A program made the translations under genes and the position numbers. Positions 7,962-17,457 of a stretch of DNA of 37,424 bases are shown here, piece after piece; the first letter of the stretch is position 1, and the number at the start of each line of letters is the position of its first letter. This DNA comes from Succinatimonas sp. Its GTDB lineage: Bacteria; Pseudomonadota; Gammaproteobacteria; Enterobacterales; Succinivibrionaceae. The notes under the pieces were generated by a model, which saw nothing but the letters and a program-made list of their open reading frames with translations, did no database searches and had not been told where the DNA came from. The stretch covers positions 1 to 37,424 of the forward strand of contig JALEXT010000035.1 of assembly GCA_022779845.1 (NCBI GenBank), written 5' to 3'.

Positions 7962-8372
7962 TTATTCCTGATTTTGACTGTATTTTATGTCAAGAAGCTG
8001 ACGGCGTTCCTTTTTGTTCGGTTTGCTGTCAGGATGAGGAGCCAACAGCGCGTTGATACGGAGCTGTTCTAGCTGTTTGGTTCTTTGCTTTATGCTCTCT
8101 TCTGTTTCTTTATAAAGTTTTTGGGCAACAGGTGCCGGACCGCGTACATCAGATAACTCCAAAACCTCTACTTCCGTACGTAAACCGCCGCGCAGCAATT
8201 TTATTTTGGCACCGATTTCTACCGTTCTTGAAGGTTTTGCCCGTACACCGTTGTAGTCGACTTTTCCTCCGTCGATCATTTCGCGTGCTAAAGATCTGGT
8301 TTTATAAAATCTGGCGGCCCAAAGCCATTTGTCCAGTCGCAGATCTTTATTCTTGGAAGTTGGGGCTTTCAT
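7962..8372 (-). CDS. hslR: Hsp15 heat-shock ribosome-associated protein
   Basis: Hsp15 binds stalled 50S subunits carrying peptidyl-tRNA and helps recycle them. It has an S4 RNA-binding domain at residues 12-60 (RLDKWLWAARFYKTRSLARE, then GKVDYNGVRAKPSR) and a Lys/Arg-rich tail. The length of 136 aa fits the E. coli protein (133 aa). It is the first gene of an hslR-hslO-MFS operon, divergent from nudE. Confidence 0.95.
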   Translation of the reverse strand: MKAPTSKNKDLRLDKWLWAARFYKTRSLAREMIDGGKVDYNGVRAKPSRTVEIGAKIKLLRGGLRTEVEVLELSDVRGPAPVAQKLYKETEESIKQRTKQLEQLRINALLAPHPDSKPNKKERRQLLDIKYSQNQE

Positions 8373-8422
8373 AAAAAAACACCTGATGAGCAGATTTGAA
8401 AACTGTTAATATCCGGGTGCAG

Positions 8423-8431
8423 AGTATACCA
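8423..8431 (-). promoter_or_regulatory. Probable hslR promoter, extended -10
   Basis: On the minus strand TGG-TATACT is an extended -10 match about 50 bases before the hslR ATG. The -35 region is weak (TCTAAA at 17-base spacing). No sigma-32-type element was recognised. Confidence 0.45.
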
Positions 8432-8472
8432 GTCGTAAAGCAGAATTTAGAGTAAGGATGTAGGAGCTGGAT

Positions 8473-9045
8473 ATGGCAGATTTTTCGGCATTACAAGCTC
8501 AGTTGCCGCAGGTCTTGGCAAAACGCAGTCATAAAATGTCGCGTTTTTTTACAGTCGAAGAACTTGATCTTAAATTTTCCAACGGAACTCAGATGACATA
8601 TGAGCGTTTGGGCGGAGGAAACGGGGCTGTAATGGCAGTTCCTTTTGACGGCAAATATTTTTTGATGAGTTCTGAATATGCTTGCGGTTTCGAACGTTAC
8701 GAGCTGGGATTTGTCAAAGGAAAAATAGACAAGGGGGAAAGTCCGGAACAAGCATTGGCAAGAGAGCTAGGAGAAGAACTTGGTTACGGATTCAGACATT
8801 GTGTGAAGTTACGTGATGAAATGACAGTTGCGCCTGGAATGCTGTCGTTGCGCATGCATTGTTTTTTATGTACGGATCTTTATAAACATCGTCTTGATAG
8901 CGGAGATGAACCAGAACCGATAGCATTAGTAAAGGTTACACCGGATGAGGCTAAAGATTTGATATTTGCCAAGGATTCCCCTCTTACGGAGTCGAGAGCT
9001 ATTGCCTGCCTTGCACTTTCGTTGCGCGCTTTGGACTTCATCTGA
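8473..9045 (+). CDS. nudE: NudE, ADP-compound Nudix hydrolase
   Basis: NudE hydrolyses ADP-ribose, NADH, Ap3A and similar ADP-linked compounds. The full Nudix box spans residues 83-105 (G-KIDKG-E-SPEQALA-RELGEELGY) with the catalytic REXXEE present. Length 190 aa compares with 186 in E. coli. TAGGAG lies at 8461-8466 before the ATG. In enterobacteria nudE neighbours the hslR-hslO-pckA group, as here. Confidence 0.93.
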   Translation: MADFSALQAQLPQVLAKRSHKMSRFFTVEELDLKFSNGTQMTYERLGGGNGAVMAVPFDGKYFLMSSEYACGFERYELGFVKGKIDKGESPEQALARELGEELGYGFRHCVKLRDEMTVAPGMLSLRMHCFLCTDLYKHRLDSGDEPEPIALVKVTPDEAKDLIFAKDSPLTESRAIACLALSLRALDFI

Positions 9046-9179
9046 CGAGAGTGCACCTTTTTTGTTAATATACGCAGGTTAAAAAATTTTTCATGCATCA
9101 GCTTACGCAGCCTTTTTTCCAAGGGTTACCGACAGGATGACGACCGCGCCTAAGAACATGATGCTTCACGGAGAAATAC

Positions 9180-10085
9180 ATGCGTCATTTACTGACCGGC
9201 TTTGAATTTACTCAGGATGAGTATTTGGACATCCTGGATACCGCTGCGGCAATGAAGAAAGATCCTAAAAAGTACGCACATGTGCTTGAGGGAAAAAGCG
9301 GCGCTATCATGTTTGAAAAACCGTCTCTTAGAACCAGAACCACTTTTGAACTGGCTTTTTATCGTCTGGGAGGTCACGGTGTTTATCTTGATCTTCAAAA
9401 CGGAGAACTGGGTAAACGTGAAACCATAGGTGATTATTCACGCAATCTGTGCCGTTGGGTAGACAGTTTGGTAGGACGCGTCTTTTCGCAAAGAACTCTT
9501 GAGGAACTGGCTCAATACGGTTCGGTACCGGTTATAAACGCTCTGTCTGATATGTATCATCCAGCTCAGGCTATGGCAGATTATCTGACTGTAAGAGAGC
9601 ATTTGGGCAAATTGCAGGGCGTTAACCTTTGCTATATGGGAGACGGTAACAACGTTACCAATTCCTTGCTGGTGGCAGGTGCCATTTTGGGAGTCAATGT
9701 CGATTGCTGCGTGCCGGAAGGATGCGGCCCTGACGTGCAGGTATTTGCCAAAGCTTCTGAAATTGCCTCCGCACAAGGTTGCAAACTGAGAGTTTTTAAC
9801 GATCCTAAGGATGTGCGCGCCGACGTGCTTTATACCGATACTTGGGTATCTATGGGTGATAACACTCCTTTGGACAGTGTTAAAAAGAAATATATGCCTT
9901 ATCAAATCAATGATGCTTTGGTAGCATCTTCCGGAGCTCAGATAGTCATGCATTGTCTGCCTGCACACCGAAATTACGAGATCACTGATGAAGTCATGGA
10001 CGGAAATAAGAGTGTAGTGTTTGACGAGGCGGAAAACCGTCTGCACATTCATATGTCCGTATTGTCAAAGTTAATTAAAGCTTAA
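9180..10085 (+). CDS. argF: Ornithine carbamoyltransferase
   Basis: ArgF makes citrulline from ornithine and carbamoyl phosphate. Motifs are the carbamoyl phosphate loop SLRTRT (49-54, Leu where many enzymes have Thr), HPAQ (127-130), the ornithine-binding DTWVSMGDN (220-228) and HCLP (258-261). The SMG motif supports ornithine rather than N-acetyl- or N-succinylornithine as substrate. At 301 residues it is of ordinary trimeric OTC size. It is the first gene of an argF-argG unit, with argG 15 bases downstream. Confidence 0.95.
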   Translation: MRHLLTGFEFTQDEYLDILDTAAAMKKDPKKYAHVLEGKSGAIMFEKPSLRTRTTFELAFYRLGGHGVYLDLQNGELGKRETIGDYSRNLCRWVDSLVGRVFSQRTLEELAQYGSVPVINALSDMYHPAQAMADYLTVREHLGKLQGVNLCYMGDGNNVTNSLLVAGAILGVNVDCCVPEGCGPDVQVFAKASEIASAQGCKLRVFNDPKDVRADVLYTDTWVSMGDNTPLDSVKKKYMPYQINDALVASSGAQIVMHCLPAHRNYEITDEVMDGNKSVVFDEAENRLHIHMSVLSKLIKA

Positions 10086-10100
10086 TTGAGGAACTTATAA

Positions 10101-11327
10101 ATGTTAGAGAAAACCAACAAGCAGTATAAAAAAGTTCTGCTGGCTTATTCAGGAGGTCTTGATACTTCCACCATCGTCCCTTGGCTTAAAGAGAATTTCG
10201 GTTGTGAAGTGATCTGTTTCGTTGCCGACGTCGGTCAGGAACGTGAAGATCTTGAAGGTATCGAAGAAAAAGCCAAGGCTTCAGGCGCTTCCAAGTGCAT
10301 TATCAAGGATTTGCGTGAAGAATTCTGCAATGATTATGTCTTTGAAATGATGAAGACTGGTGCTCTGTACGAAGGTACTTATTTGCTAGGTACCGCCATT
10401 GCCCGTCCTGTCATTGCCAAAGCCATGGTTGAAGCTGCTTTGGAAGAAGGAGCTGATGCCATCTCTCACGGAGCTACCGGTAAAGGCAATGATCAGGTGC
10501 GTTTTGAAAGCGCTGTTGCCGCTTTGGCTCCTCAGCTCGATGTGATCGCTCCTTGGCGCATTTGGAATTTGCAGTCTCGTGAAGAATTGTTGGCTTATCT
10601 TGCTGAACGTCACATTCCTTGCAAAGCTTCTTTGAAGAAGATTTACAGCCGCGATGCCAACTGCCTGCACATTTCCACCGAAGGCGGTGAACTTGAGCAT
10701 ACTTGGAATCCCGCTTCTGAGAATGTCTGGGTTTGGACTACTGATCCTGAAAAAGCTCCCGATACTCCTGAGACTCATGAACTTGAGATCAAGGAAGGTA
10801 AGGTTGTCGCCGTTGACGGCAAAGCTCTCTCCGCTTTCCAGGTTTTGGATCTGCTCAACCAATACGGTGCCCGCAACGGAGTGGGTCGTATCGACATTAC
10901 CGAGAACCGTCTGGTCGGCATGAAATCACGCGGTTGCTATGAAACTCCGGGCGGTACCATCATTTATGCAGCTTTGCGCGCTATCGAACAGCTGGTCCTC
11001 GACAAGTCCACTTTCGAGTATCGTGAGAAGCTGGCCGTTGATTTTTCACAGCTTGTGTATGACGGACGCTGGTTCACCCGTCTGCGTGAGATCCTTCAGG
11101 CTGCAGCTGATGAAATCGCCAAAGATGTCAACGGTAAGGTAGTGGTCAAACTCTATAAGGGCAATGTTTCCGTGATCCAGAAGGACTCTCCGAACAGCCT
11201 CTTTAACTTTGATTTCGTGACTTTCGGTGCTGATCACGTTTACAGCCAGCATGACGCAGAAGGCTTCATCCGTCTGTATTCTTTGCCGGCACGTATCCGT
11301 GCAATCAATGCCGCTTCTAAAAAATAA
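10101..11327 (+). CDS. argG: Argininosuccinate synthase
   Basis: ArgG condenses citrulline and aspartate using ATP. The N-terminal nucleotide-binding motif AYSGGLDTS is at about 15-23, and the protein has the standard type 1 length (408 aa). GAGGAA precedes the ATG. Codon use is noticeably more biased than in argF, suggesting higher expression. A terminator follows, so argG and the downstream cellulose genes are likely separate transcripts. The argH partner lies about 12 kb away beyond the bcs genes. Confidence 0.97.
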   Translation: MLEKTNKQYKKVLLAYSGGLDTSTIVPWLKENFGCEVICFVADVGQEREDLEGIEEKAKASGASKCIIKDLREEFCNDYVFEMMKTGALYEGTYLLGTAIARPVIAKAMVEAALEEGADAISHGATGKGNDQVRFESAVAALAPQLDVIAPWRIWNLQSREELLAYLAERHIPCKASLKKIYSRDANCLHISTEGGELEHTWNPASENVWVWTTDPEKAPDTPETHELEIKEGKVVAVDGKALSAFQVLDLLNQYGARNGVGRIDITENRLVGMKSRGCYETPGGTIIYAALRAIEQLVLDKSTFEYREKLAVDFSQLVYDGRWFTRLREILQAAADEIAKDVNGKVVVKLYKGNVSVIQKDSPNSLFNFDFVTFGADHVYSQHDAEGFIRLYSLPARIRAINAASKK

Positions 11328-11373
11328 TTTAGAAGTGTAGATTTCTCAGATTAAAAATAAGATCAACAAAAAG

Positions 11374-11404
11374 GGGAAACGAATTGATTTTCGTTTCCCT
11401 TTCG
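11374..11404 (+). terminator. Rho-independent terminator after argG
   Basis: GGGAAACGAA and TTCGTTTCCC form a perfect 10-bp stem with a TTGATT loop, an A-rich flank on the left (CAAAAA) and a short T-run on the right. Confidence 0.75.
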
Positions 11405-11524
11405 CGTGTTTAGAGAGCGGAGGATGATAACGTGATATGAATGCTATTAGCATTATTTCTTTTGCGATAAAATTATCGGATTGATCTTCTTTAAAGCCGT
11501 TACGCATATTTTCTGGAGAAAGGC
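11405..11524 (+). promoter_or_regulatory. Upstream region of the cellulose operon with two palindromes
   Basis: AATGCTATTAGCATT at 11440-11454 is two 7-base arms around one central base. CGATAAAATTATCG at 11465-11478 is two 6-base arms around AA. Both lie 45-85 bases before the first gene of the operon. I cannot name a regulator for either. No convincing -35/-10 pair stands out, though the AT-rich second palindrome could overlap one. Confidence 0.45.
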
Positions 11525-12088
11525 ATGCCTGATAAAGTAGAGCACCTTGGTGAGGATAAGTTTGTCAGAGCTTATGCGGACGAAGGCGTAAGTTTTAGAA
11601 ATTTTGAACAGAAAGTTTTAAAAGAAGCTGACTGCCGCAATTCAGGATTTGCTTTGGTACGGCAGATGGCCGGACAAAAAGAAACGCTGATAAATCAAAG
11701 TGAATTAGGGCAAAGTCCTGCTATTAAAAATCGTAATTCCGTGATGGAACTTATTCACGGCAACGACAAAAGATCAAAGGAAAGAGAAGAATCTGTGCAT
11801 GTTTTGCAAAGCTCAGGTAATCTGCCGCGGCGGCGTAGTAGCCTCAAGGCTTTTTTAACACAGCACTCTGTCATTGCTGAACAGGAGCCGATCGTAAAAG
11901 AGAGAGCTACTTCCCTGTCCGTACGAGGAGCAGGAGATAGCCCTGAAAAAAGTACAGACGATAAAGTAATTTCCAAAACAAGTTATGCAAAAACTTTGTT
12001 CAGTTCTTCGCACGATGGAAATTATGCGACTGCAAATCAGGATGAACCGTTGCAGGACATTTACAAGAGATTGATGAAATGCCAGTAA
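11525..12088 (+). CDS. Unrecognised cellulose-operon accessory protein (BcsO/BcsP/BcsR-like candidate)
   Basis: This 187-residue protein is not one I can assign by sequence. It is mostly hydrophilic and probably disordered in the middle (Ser, Lys and Arg rich), with two more ordered ends. The N-terminal VSFRNFEQKVLKEADCRN faintly recalls the short motif of BcsR/BcsO proteins. A C-terminal helix reads PLQDIYKRLMK. GGAGAAAGGC precedes its ATG, and its stop overlaps the bcsQ start by 10 bases, so it is translated with bcsQ as the first gene of the operon. No signal peptide is seen, so it is probably cytoplasmic. Small disordered proteins often hold this position in bcsD-type operons. The link to cellulose synthesis is from context. 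Confidence 0.6.
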   Translation: MPDKVEHLGEDKFVRAYADEGVSFRNFEQKVLKEADCRNSGFALVRQMAGQKETLINQSELGQSPAIKNRNSVMELIHGNDKRSKEREESVHVLQSSGNLPRRRSSLKAFLTQHSVIAEQEPIVKERATSLSVRGAGDSPEKSTDDKVISKTSYAKTLFSSSHDGNYATANQDEPLQDIYKRLMKCQ

Positions 12089-12867
12089 TAAGTATCTGTT
12101 CTCCCAAAGGCGGAGTAGGAAAAACCACATTAGCGGCTAATTTGGCTTATGTTTTTTCACGCTCCGGTACCAGAGTTGCCGTGGTGGATTTTGATCCGCA
12201 AAATTCTTTGAGATTGTACTTCGGCCTGTCTTTGTCAGATGATCGTGGTTTCGTAACCATGCCGCAAAAAGATTGGGCTTCTGCCTGTGTCAATGTGGAT
12301 AAAAACCTTTTTGTGCTTCCTTTTGGTAAATCTACTAAAGAACAGCGGATGTTACTTGATGAGGCAATGGCTCAGGATAATTATTTTAAAACGGTACAGG
12401 GATCTTTATTTTCCAATAAAGATTTACTGGTAATTGCTGATTTTGCTCCAGGGTATTCTCAGGCTTTGGAATCGGTTTCAAAAGTTTCAGATATGCAAAT
12501 TGTGCCTTTGCTTGCCGATGCGGCTTCGGTGTCACTGTTTTCGCAATTACTTGCAGGAGGTCTGATGGACGGAGTGATCAACGGAGGTCACGGATATCAC
12601 ATCGTCATCAATCAGGCAGATAACCGCATCAAGCTCAATCGGGAAATTCAAAGCTTTGCCGAGCAAAATTTCAAAGACAACCTTTTGGGAACCGTTCATC
12701 GTGATACTTCGGTAAGTGAAGCTGCTGCTCAGCAGATCCCAGTTTGCGATTACAACAAGAATTCGGCTGCGGCTTTTGATATTGATGTTATTGCCAAGAA
12801 AACCGCCGCAATCCTAGGCTTTGATGTTAAGCAAGGCACAATGATCATCAACCCTCTGCGTCATTGA
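12079..12867 (+). CDS. bcsQ: BcsQ, ParA/MinD-like ATPase of cellulose synthesis
   Basis: BcsQ is a MinD-like ATPase associated with the synthase, needed for cellulose production and polar placement in E. coli. The deviant Walker A SPKGGVGKTT is at residues 8-17 with the signature lysine, and VVDFDPQNSLRLYFG follows. At 262 residues it has normal length (E. coli 250). It overlaps the upstream accessory gene by 10 bases and precedes bcsA by 15. Confidence 0.9.
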   Translation: MPVISICSPKGGVGKTTLAANLAYVFSRSGTRVAVVDFDPQNSLRLYFGLSLSDDRGFVTMPQKDWASACVNVDKNLFVLPFGKSTKEQRMLLDEAMAQDNYFKTVQGSLFSNKDLLVIADFAPGYSQALESVSKVSDMQIVPLLADAASVSLFSQLLAGGLMDGVINGGHGYHIVINQADNRIKLNREIQSFAEQNFKDNLLGTVHRDTSVSEAAAQQIPVCDYNKNSAAAFDIDVIAKKTAAILGFDVKQGTMIINPLRH

Positions 12868-12882
12868 GCAAAAGGGAATTTT

Positions 12883-15006
12883 ATGAAAAATTCAGTGTTT
12901 GCCGCACTTTTTGTCGTTTGTGTGGTGTTGCCGGTATTGGTTTTGGTGGTTATAGCTCCTATGAACGCGCAAAACCAGTTCATTTTCGGCATGTGTATGG
13001 TTATAGCCTGTCTGATCGCGAATTTTTGTTCTAAGAAACACTTTGTTTCTTTTTGCATGTTGTTGGCGTCGGTCGTATGTTCAACCCGTTACATGTTTTT
13101 CCGTGCGACGCAGACTTTATCATTCCCGTCATGGATAGATACCATTTTTGGCGTTTTGCTCTTCGGTGCTGAAATCTATGTATACGGCGTATTGCTTTTA
13201 AGTTTCTTTCAGCTTTCATGGTCATTAAACCGCAAGATCGTGCCCATGCCTGAAGATGTGAACAAATGGCCTACGGTTGACGTATATATTCCTACTTATA
13301 ACGAATCGTTGGATGTAGTACGCGATACGGTGTTGGCTGCTCAGTGCCTTGAATATCCCAAAGACAAGATAAGAATTTATCTTTTGGATGACGGGCGTCG
13401 TCGTGAGTTTGCGACTTTCGCAACCGAAATCGGGGTAGGTTATATCACGCGCTCTGACAATAAGCATGCCAAGGCAGGAAATCTTAATCATGCAATGACC
13501 CTCACCCACGGTGAGCTCATTGCTATTTTTGACTGTGATCATATTGCAACTAAAATATTTTTACAGTCGACTGTAGGTGCTTTTATTACTGATCCCAAGC
13601 TCGCGCTTATTCAAACCCCCCATCATTTCTATTCACCCGATCCTATCCAGCGCAATCTCTATTTAGGAAGAGATATTCCTCCTGAGAATGCCATGTTCTA
13701 CGGTCCTATTCAGCGCGGTAACGATAATTGGAATGCTACCTTCTTTTGCGGTTCCTGTGCCGTGATCCGCCGCAGTGCGTTAGATGAGATCGGCGGCTTT
13801 GCCGTTGAGACCGTGACTGAAGACGCACATACGGCTTTAAAGTTACAACGCAAAGGATGGAAAACAGCTTTTCTTGACCATATTTTGGCAGGCGGTTTGG
13901 CTACCGAGCGTCTGGTTTTGCATTTGAAACAGCGAAACCGCTGGGCCCGCGGCATGGTGCAGATTTTCAGACTGGATAATCCTTTGTTCGGTAAGGGGCT
14001 GACTTTGGCTCAAAGACTTTGTTACCTTTCTGCCACCAGTTATTTTTTCTTTGCACTTCCCCGTGTGATTTTTATGGTTACTCCGATTTTGTATCTGCTT
14101 TTCGGGATCTCCATTGTGCACGGTTCGGTAAGTCTGCTTTTGGCTTATGCTGTCCCGCATCTTATTCTCTCGGGGTTATCAGGTTCAAGATTGTACGGAC
14201 GCTATCGTTACAGTTTCTGGGGACAGATTTACGATACCGTACTGTCATTTCATCTGGTTTTGCCTACCGTGGCAACTTTGTTTTTCCCTCATCACGGTGA
14301 TTTCAACGTAACTGATAAGGGACAAACGGTTGATAAAGCCTACTTTGATGCGCTGTCGGTACGTCCTCACCTTATAGTTGCGTTTTTGCTGGCTTTTTCC
14401 ATCGTATTCAGCGTAGTTAAGATCTTTTTGCCCAGTTATTTCGAAACTCAGCTCGGCCCCATGTTGCTGAATGTTTTTTGGGCCATGGTAAATCTTTTGC
14501 TACTGATAGCTGCAATTTGCGTAGGACGCGAGACAGCCAACAAACGTAAATTGCAACGTTTGAATGTCGAGCTTCCTATTAATGTCTATCAGCAAAGCGG
14601 AATATGCTCAAGAGCCGTCATGAGGGATATTTCCATGGGCGGCTGTCGTGTGGACAATTTTTCCATAGGAAATGCCGAATTGAATCTGGATGAGGATCCC
14701 ATTACCGATCTTGAGATCCCTACGGGTAATGCAACTGTATGTGTCAATGTGAAACGTATCGTAAGACCTATGCAGGGTGAAGATGAATTTTTAAGATTCA
14801 GTTTTGAAAATGTCGATATAGATACCCGCAGAGAGTTTGTTCGACTTATCTTCTCAAGAGCCGATGCGTGGGTGCGACCTGAATACAAGCAGGATAATCC
14901 GGTGCGTTCTTTCTTTACCGTATTAGCCTGTATTTATGATTCTCTGTTTCCAAAACGAGCTCCGGCCGGTAAAAAACAGGAAGCTGCAGGAGAAAGCCAT
15001 GCTTAA
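12883..15006 (+). CDS. bcsA: Cellulose synthase catalytic subunit BcsA
   Basis: BcsA polymerises UDP-glucose into beta-1,4-glucan and extrudes it across the inner membrane. The GT2 motifs are complete: LLDDG (D169, D170), FDCDH (217-219), FFCGS, VTEDAH (312-314) and QRNRW (350-354). A C-terminal PilZ domain has RKLQR (555-559) and RDISMGG (581-587), so c-di-GMP control is expected. Two N-terminal and several C-terminal membrane segments flank the catalytic domain. At 707 residues it lacks the long N-terminal extension of E. coli BcsA (872 aa), resembling the shorter family members. Its end overlaps the bcsB start by 8 bases. Confidence 0.98.
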   Translation: MKNSVFAALFVVCVVLPVLVLVVIAPMNAQNQFIFGMCMVIACLIANFCSKKHFVSFCMLLASVVCSTRYMFFRATQTLSFPSWIDTIFGVLLFGAEIYVYGVLLLSFFQLSWSLNRKIVPMPEDVNKWPTVDVYIPTYNESLDVVRDTVLAAQCLEYPKDKIRIYLLDDGRRREFATFATEIGVGYITRSDNKHAKAGNLNHAMTLTHGELIAIFDCDHIATKIFLQSTVGAFITDPKLALIQTPHHFYSPDPIQRNLYLGRDIPPENAMFYGPIQRGNDNWNATFFCGSCAVIRRSALDEIGGFAVETVTEDAHTALKLQRKGWKTAFLDHILAGGLATERLVLHLKQRNRWARGMVQIFRLDNPLFGKGLTLAQRLCYLSATSYFFFALPRVIFMVTPILYLLFGISIVHGSVSLLLAYAVPHLILSGLSGSRLYGRYRYSFWGQIYDTVLSFHLVLPTVATLFFPHHGDFNVTDKGQTVDKAYFDALSVRPHLIVAFLLAFSIVFSVVKIFLPSYFETQLGPMLLNVFWAMVNLLLLIAAICVGRETANKRKLQRLNVELPINVYQQSGICSRAVMRDISMGGCRVDNFSIGNAELNLDEDPITDLEIPTGNATVCVNVKRIVRPMQGEDEFLRFSFENVDIDTRREFVRLIFSRADAWVRPEYKQDNPVRSFFTVLACIYDSLFPKRAPAGKKQEAAGESHA

Positions 15007-17449
15007 TCGCTTTTTTGGATCTTTTGTTAACAAAGTTTTTTTGAGTCTGGCTCTTACCTGTTTTTCTTGCAGCGTCTTTGCCGAGGATTTTGATTACAGA
15101 AATTTGCACAACAATATGTCCAAAGCCACGGATCCTGATGCGCAAAATGCCGCTCCGCATCTTCCGAAGGTGATAGAGGAGATCCTGTTGCAGTCAAGAC
15201 CGCTTGACGACGGACAACCGGCTGTTCAGAACGAGACGAATGCAGCGGATAAAAGCGATGAGATCCTGAGCAAATTAAACACTCATGACGACAGTCTCAA
15301 CGCTTATTCTTCTTCTTATACCTTTGATAAGTTGGGGTTTCGTGACGGCGTAAAAATGGCTGCAGGGCAGGACGAGAGTAATATAGGCTTTACCCTGCCC
15401 ATTGATAAAATGGTAAGTTCGGCAAGGCTTGAAATTTACGTTCAGCAGACTGAAGCCATGGCAGAGCGTCATCCTCACCTTAAGGTAAAGCTTAATGAAC
15501 AGGAGCTGGGAACCATACCTCTGACTTCAAAGGAACTCACAAGCTATGAGCTTACGGTACCTACCGAATATCTGTCTGAAGATAATTCTCTGGTCTTTCA
15601 GGTAGTGGATGATAAGGAATTCAGTTGTCTCATAGACTACAGTGACAAATACCTTATTACAGTGGATCCCAAAAGTCATCTGGATATAGACGGTTACATA
15701 CTGTCGCTTGATCCCAATCTTTCAGTTTTTCCTCTGCCTTTTTTGGACAGTTATGAAAATGACAAGACCACGGTAAATTTTGTTTTGCCGGAGCCTTTGA
15801 CACCTGAAATAGTGCACGGTGCGGTGATGCTGGCGTCATACTTCGGAATAAAAGCTGAATACCGGGGCGTAGGGTTTAATACTTCGCTTGATACCCTGCC
15901 GGTGGGTAATTCAATAATATTCGGACATCCTAAGCAGACCGTTGCCGGCATAGAGCTTCCGGCCAAAGCCGGTGTTTATATGAAAGACAACCCTTTCTAT
16001 AAACCCTATAAAAACGTTTACGTAGTGGCCTCTTCAGATGAAGATTTCGTCAATGCGATCCTGACGCTTACCGAATCTGAGAAGAATGTGGAAACTAATT
16101 TCCTGCCCATCAAGGCTTATCCTAAGGAAATACATCAACCTTATGATGCTCCTTACTGGATAAGTGCCAATCGTAAAGTATATTTACATGAATTGCTGCG
16201 TAAAGATCAGAGTTTGCTTACTCGCGGTTTTTTTCATGCTCCTTTGGATATAGCATTCCGCTCTGCTCCTGATCTTTATCAGATTTACGGAAGCCCCAGC
16301 GATCTTTTCATATCCTATGAATTTCCTCCTGATTACCTCGACGAAGAAGCCTCAGGTCTTGACGTGAGCATTTCCGGAAATTATCTGGATAAACTTCCGG
16401 TGAATAAGAAAGGCTTGCTTGAAAATCTTTGGCGTCTTTGCGGAGGCAACGGACGCGAAAACGAAAGACATATACCTTTGCAACCTACATATGTATACGG
16501 TGACAACGAGCTACGATTCTTCTTTGATACGAGGCTTAAGCGCGGTACCGCCTGTGATGTGATGCGCGATACCAACATCAAAAGCGTAATAGACGAGAAA
16601 AGTTACATCGATCTTTCCAATTCGGTACATTTTGCGCGCATGCCGAATTTGGCCTTTTTTGTCGGTGCCTCTTTCCCTTTTACCCGTTATGCAGATTTTT
16701 CTCATACGGCCTTGTTGCTCCCTGATCATGCCACGGTGTCGGAACTTGATACGCTTTTTAACTTGATGGCAAGAAGCGGTAATGCCACCGGAACTATGGT
16801 AAGTGCCGATAAGGTGTATTTAGGATCGCAGATCCTGAATGAAAACAAAGAAGTTTTTAAGGGCCTCGATCTTATGGCGGTGGCTACTTTGAAACATCGC
16901 GAATATTTACAGAAGTTATTGGAAGGTTCGTCTTTTGAACTTAACAGCGGAGATCTCAACATTGTTGAGTACGGAATGTTCTCCTTAAAGGGCGGATTGA
17001 TGTCGAGTCTGGAGCGCTTTTTAACCGGAGATTTCCGTTCTGAAAATGCCGATGCCAATCGGTACGTGCGTACTAATTCCGCATGGCGCGGATTCTTATC
17101 GCTTATTTCTCCTTTTGACAGGGAAAACGTTGCAGTTTTGGTTACCGCCACCTCAGATGACGAATTGTCCCGTTTGGGAGACGATCTTGATAATCGCGAA
17201 ATTAATAAGAGTGTGACAGGAGATCTCAGCGTGATCTCAGGACAGGACAAGGTCATGAGTTACAGCGTAGGGGATTATATCTATCAAGGCGAGGTAAGTA
17301 CTGCTTTTAAGGTATTGTTCTTTGCCGGTAAACATGCTGTATGGCTTTGTGTGGTCGGATTCTTTATTTTGGTTATTTTTTCGGTAATCGCATCAAGATG
17401 CCTGCGTAAGCGTGCACAAAAGCGTCTTAGGGTTGCAACGGGCAAATGA
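14999..17449 (+). CDS. bcsB: BcsB, periplasmic cellulose synthase subunit
   Basis: BcsB is anchored in the inner membrane, completes the active synthase with BcsA and guides the glucan through the periplasm. The ATG at 14999 follows AGGAGAAAGCC and starts a clear signal peptide (cleavage probably after CSVFA), so the longer ORF-track start inside bcsA is rejected. The mature part has two jelly-roll/flavodoxin-like halves. A single C-terminal membrane helix (about HAVWLCVVGFFILVIFSVIA) precedes a basic tail. Length is 816 aa against 779 in E. coli. It overlaps bcsA by 8 bases and touches bcsC. Confidence 0.95.
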   Translation: MLNRFFGSFVNKVFLSLALTCFSCSVFAEDFDYRNLHNNMSKATDPDAQNAAPHLPKVIEEILLQSRPLDDGQPAVQNETNAADKSDEILSKLNTHDDSLNAYSSSYTFDKLGFRDGVKMAAGQDESNIGFTLPIDKMVSSARLEIYVQQTEAMAERHPHLKVKLNEQELGTIPLTSKELTSYELTVPTEYLSEDNSLVFQVVDDKEFSCLIDYSDKYLITVDPKSHLDIDGYILSLDPNLSVFPLPFLDSYENDKTTVNFVLPEPLTPEIVHGAVMLASYFGIKAEYRGVGFNTSLDTLPVGNSIIFGHPKQTVAGIELPAKAGVYMKDNPFYKPYKNVYVVASSDEDFVNAILTLTESEKNVETNFLPIKAYPKEIHQPYDAPYWISANRKVYLHELLRKDQSLLTRGFFHAPLDIAFRSAPDLYQIYGSPSDLFISYEFPPDYLDEEASGLDVSISGNYLDKLPVNKKGLLENLWRLCGGNGRENERHIPLQPTYVYGDNELRFFFDTRLKRGTACDVMRDTNIKSVIDEKSYIDLSNSVHFARMPNLAFFVGASFPFTRYADFSHTALLLPDHATVSELDTLFNLMARSGNATGTMVSADKVYLGSQILNENKEVFKGLDLMAVATLKHREYLQKLLEGSSFELNSGDLNIVEYGMFSLKGGLMSSLERFLTGDFRSENADANRYVRTNSAWRGFLSLISPFDRENVAVLVTATSDDELSRLGDDLDNREINKSVTGDLSVISGQDKVMSYSVGDYIYQGEVSTAFKVLFFAGKHAVWLCVVGFFILVIFSVIASRCLRKRAQKRLRVATGK

Positions 17450-17457
17450 GGTCAAAC

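Noticed and set aside
9046-9179. ARG box upstream of argF
   Set aside because: AT-rich sequence with only a vague half-site (TTTTTCATGCAT); not good enough to claim ArgR binding.
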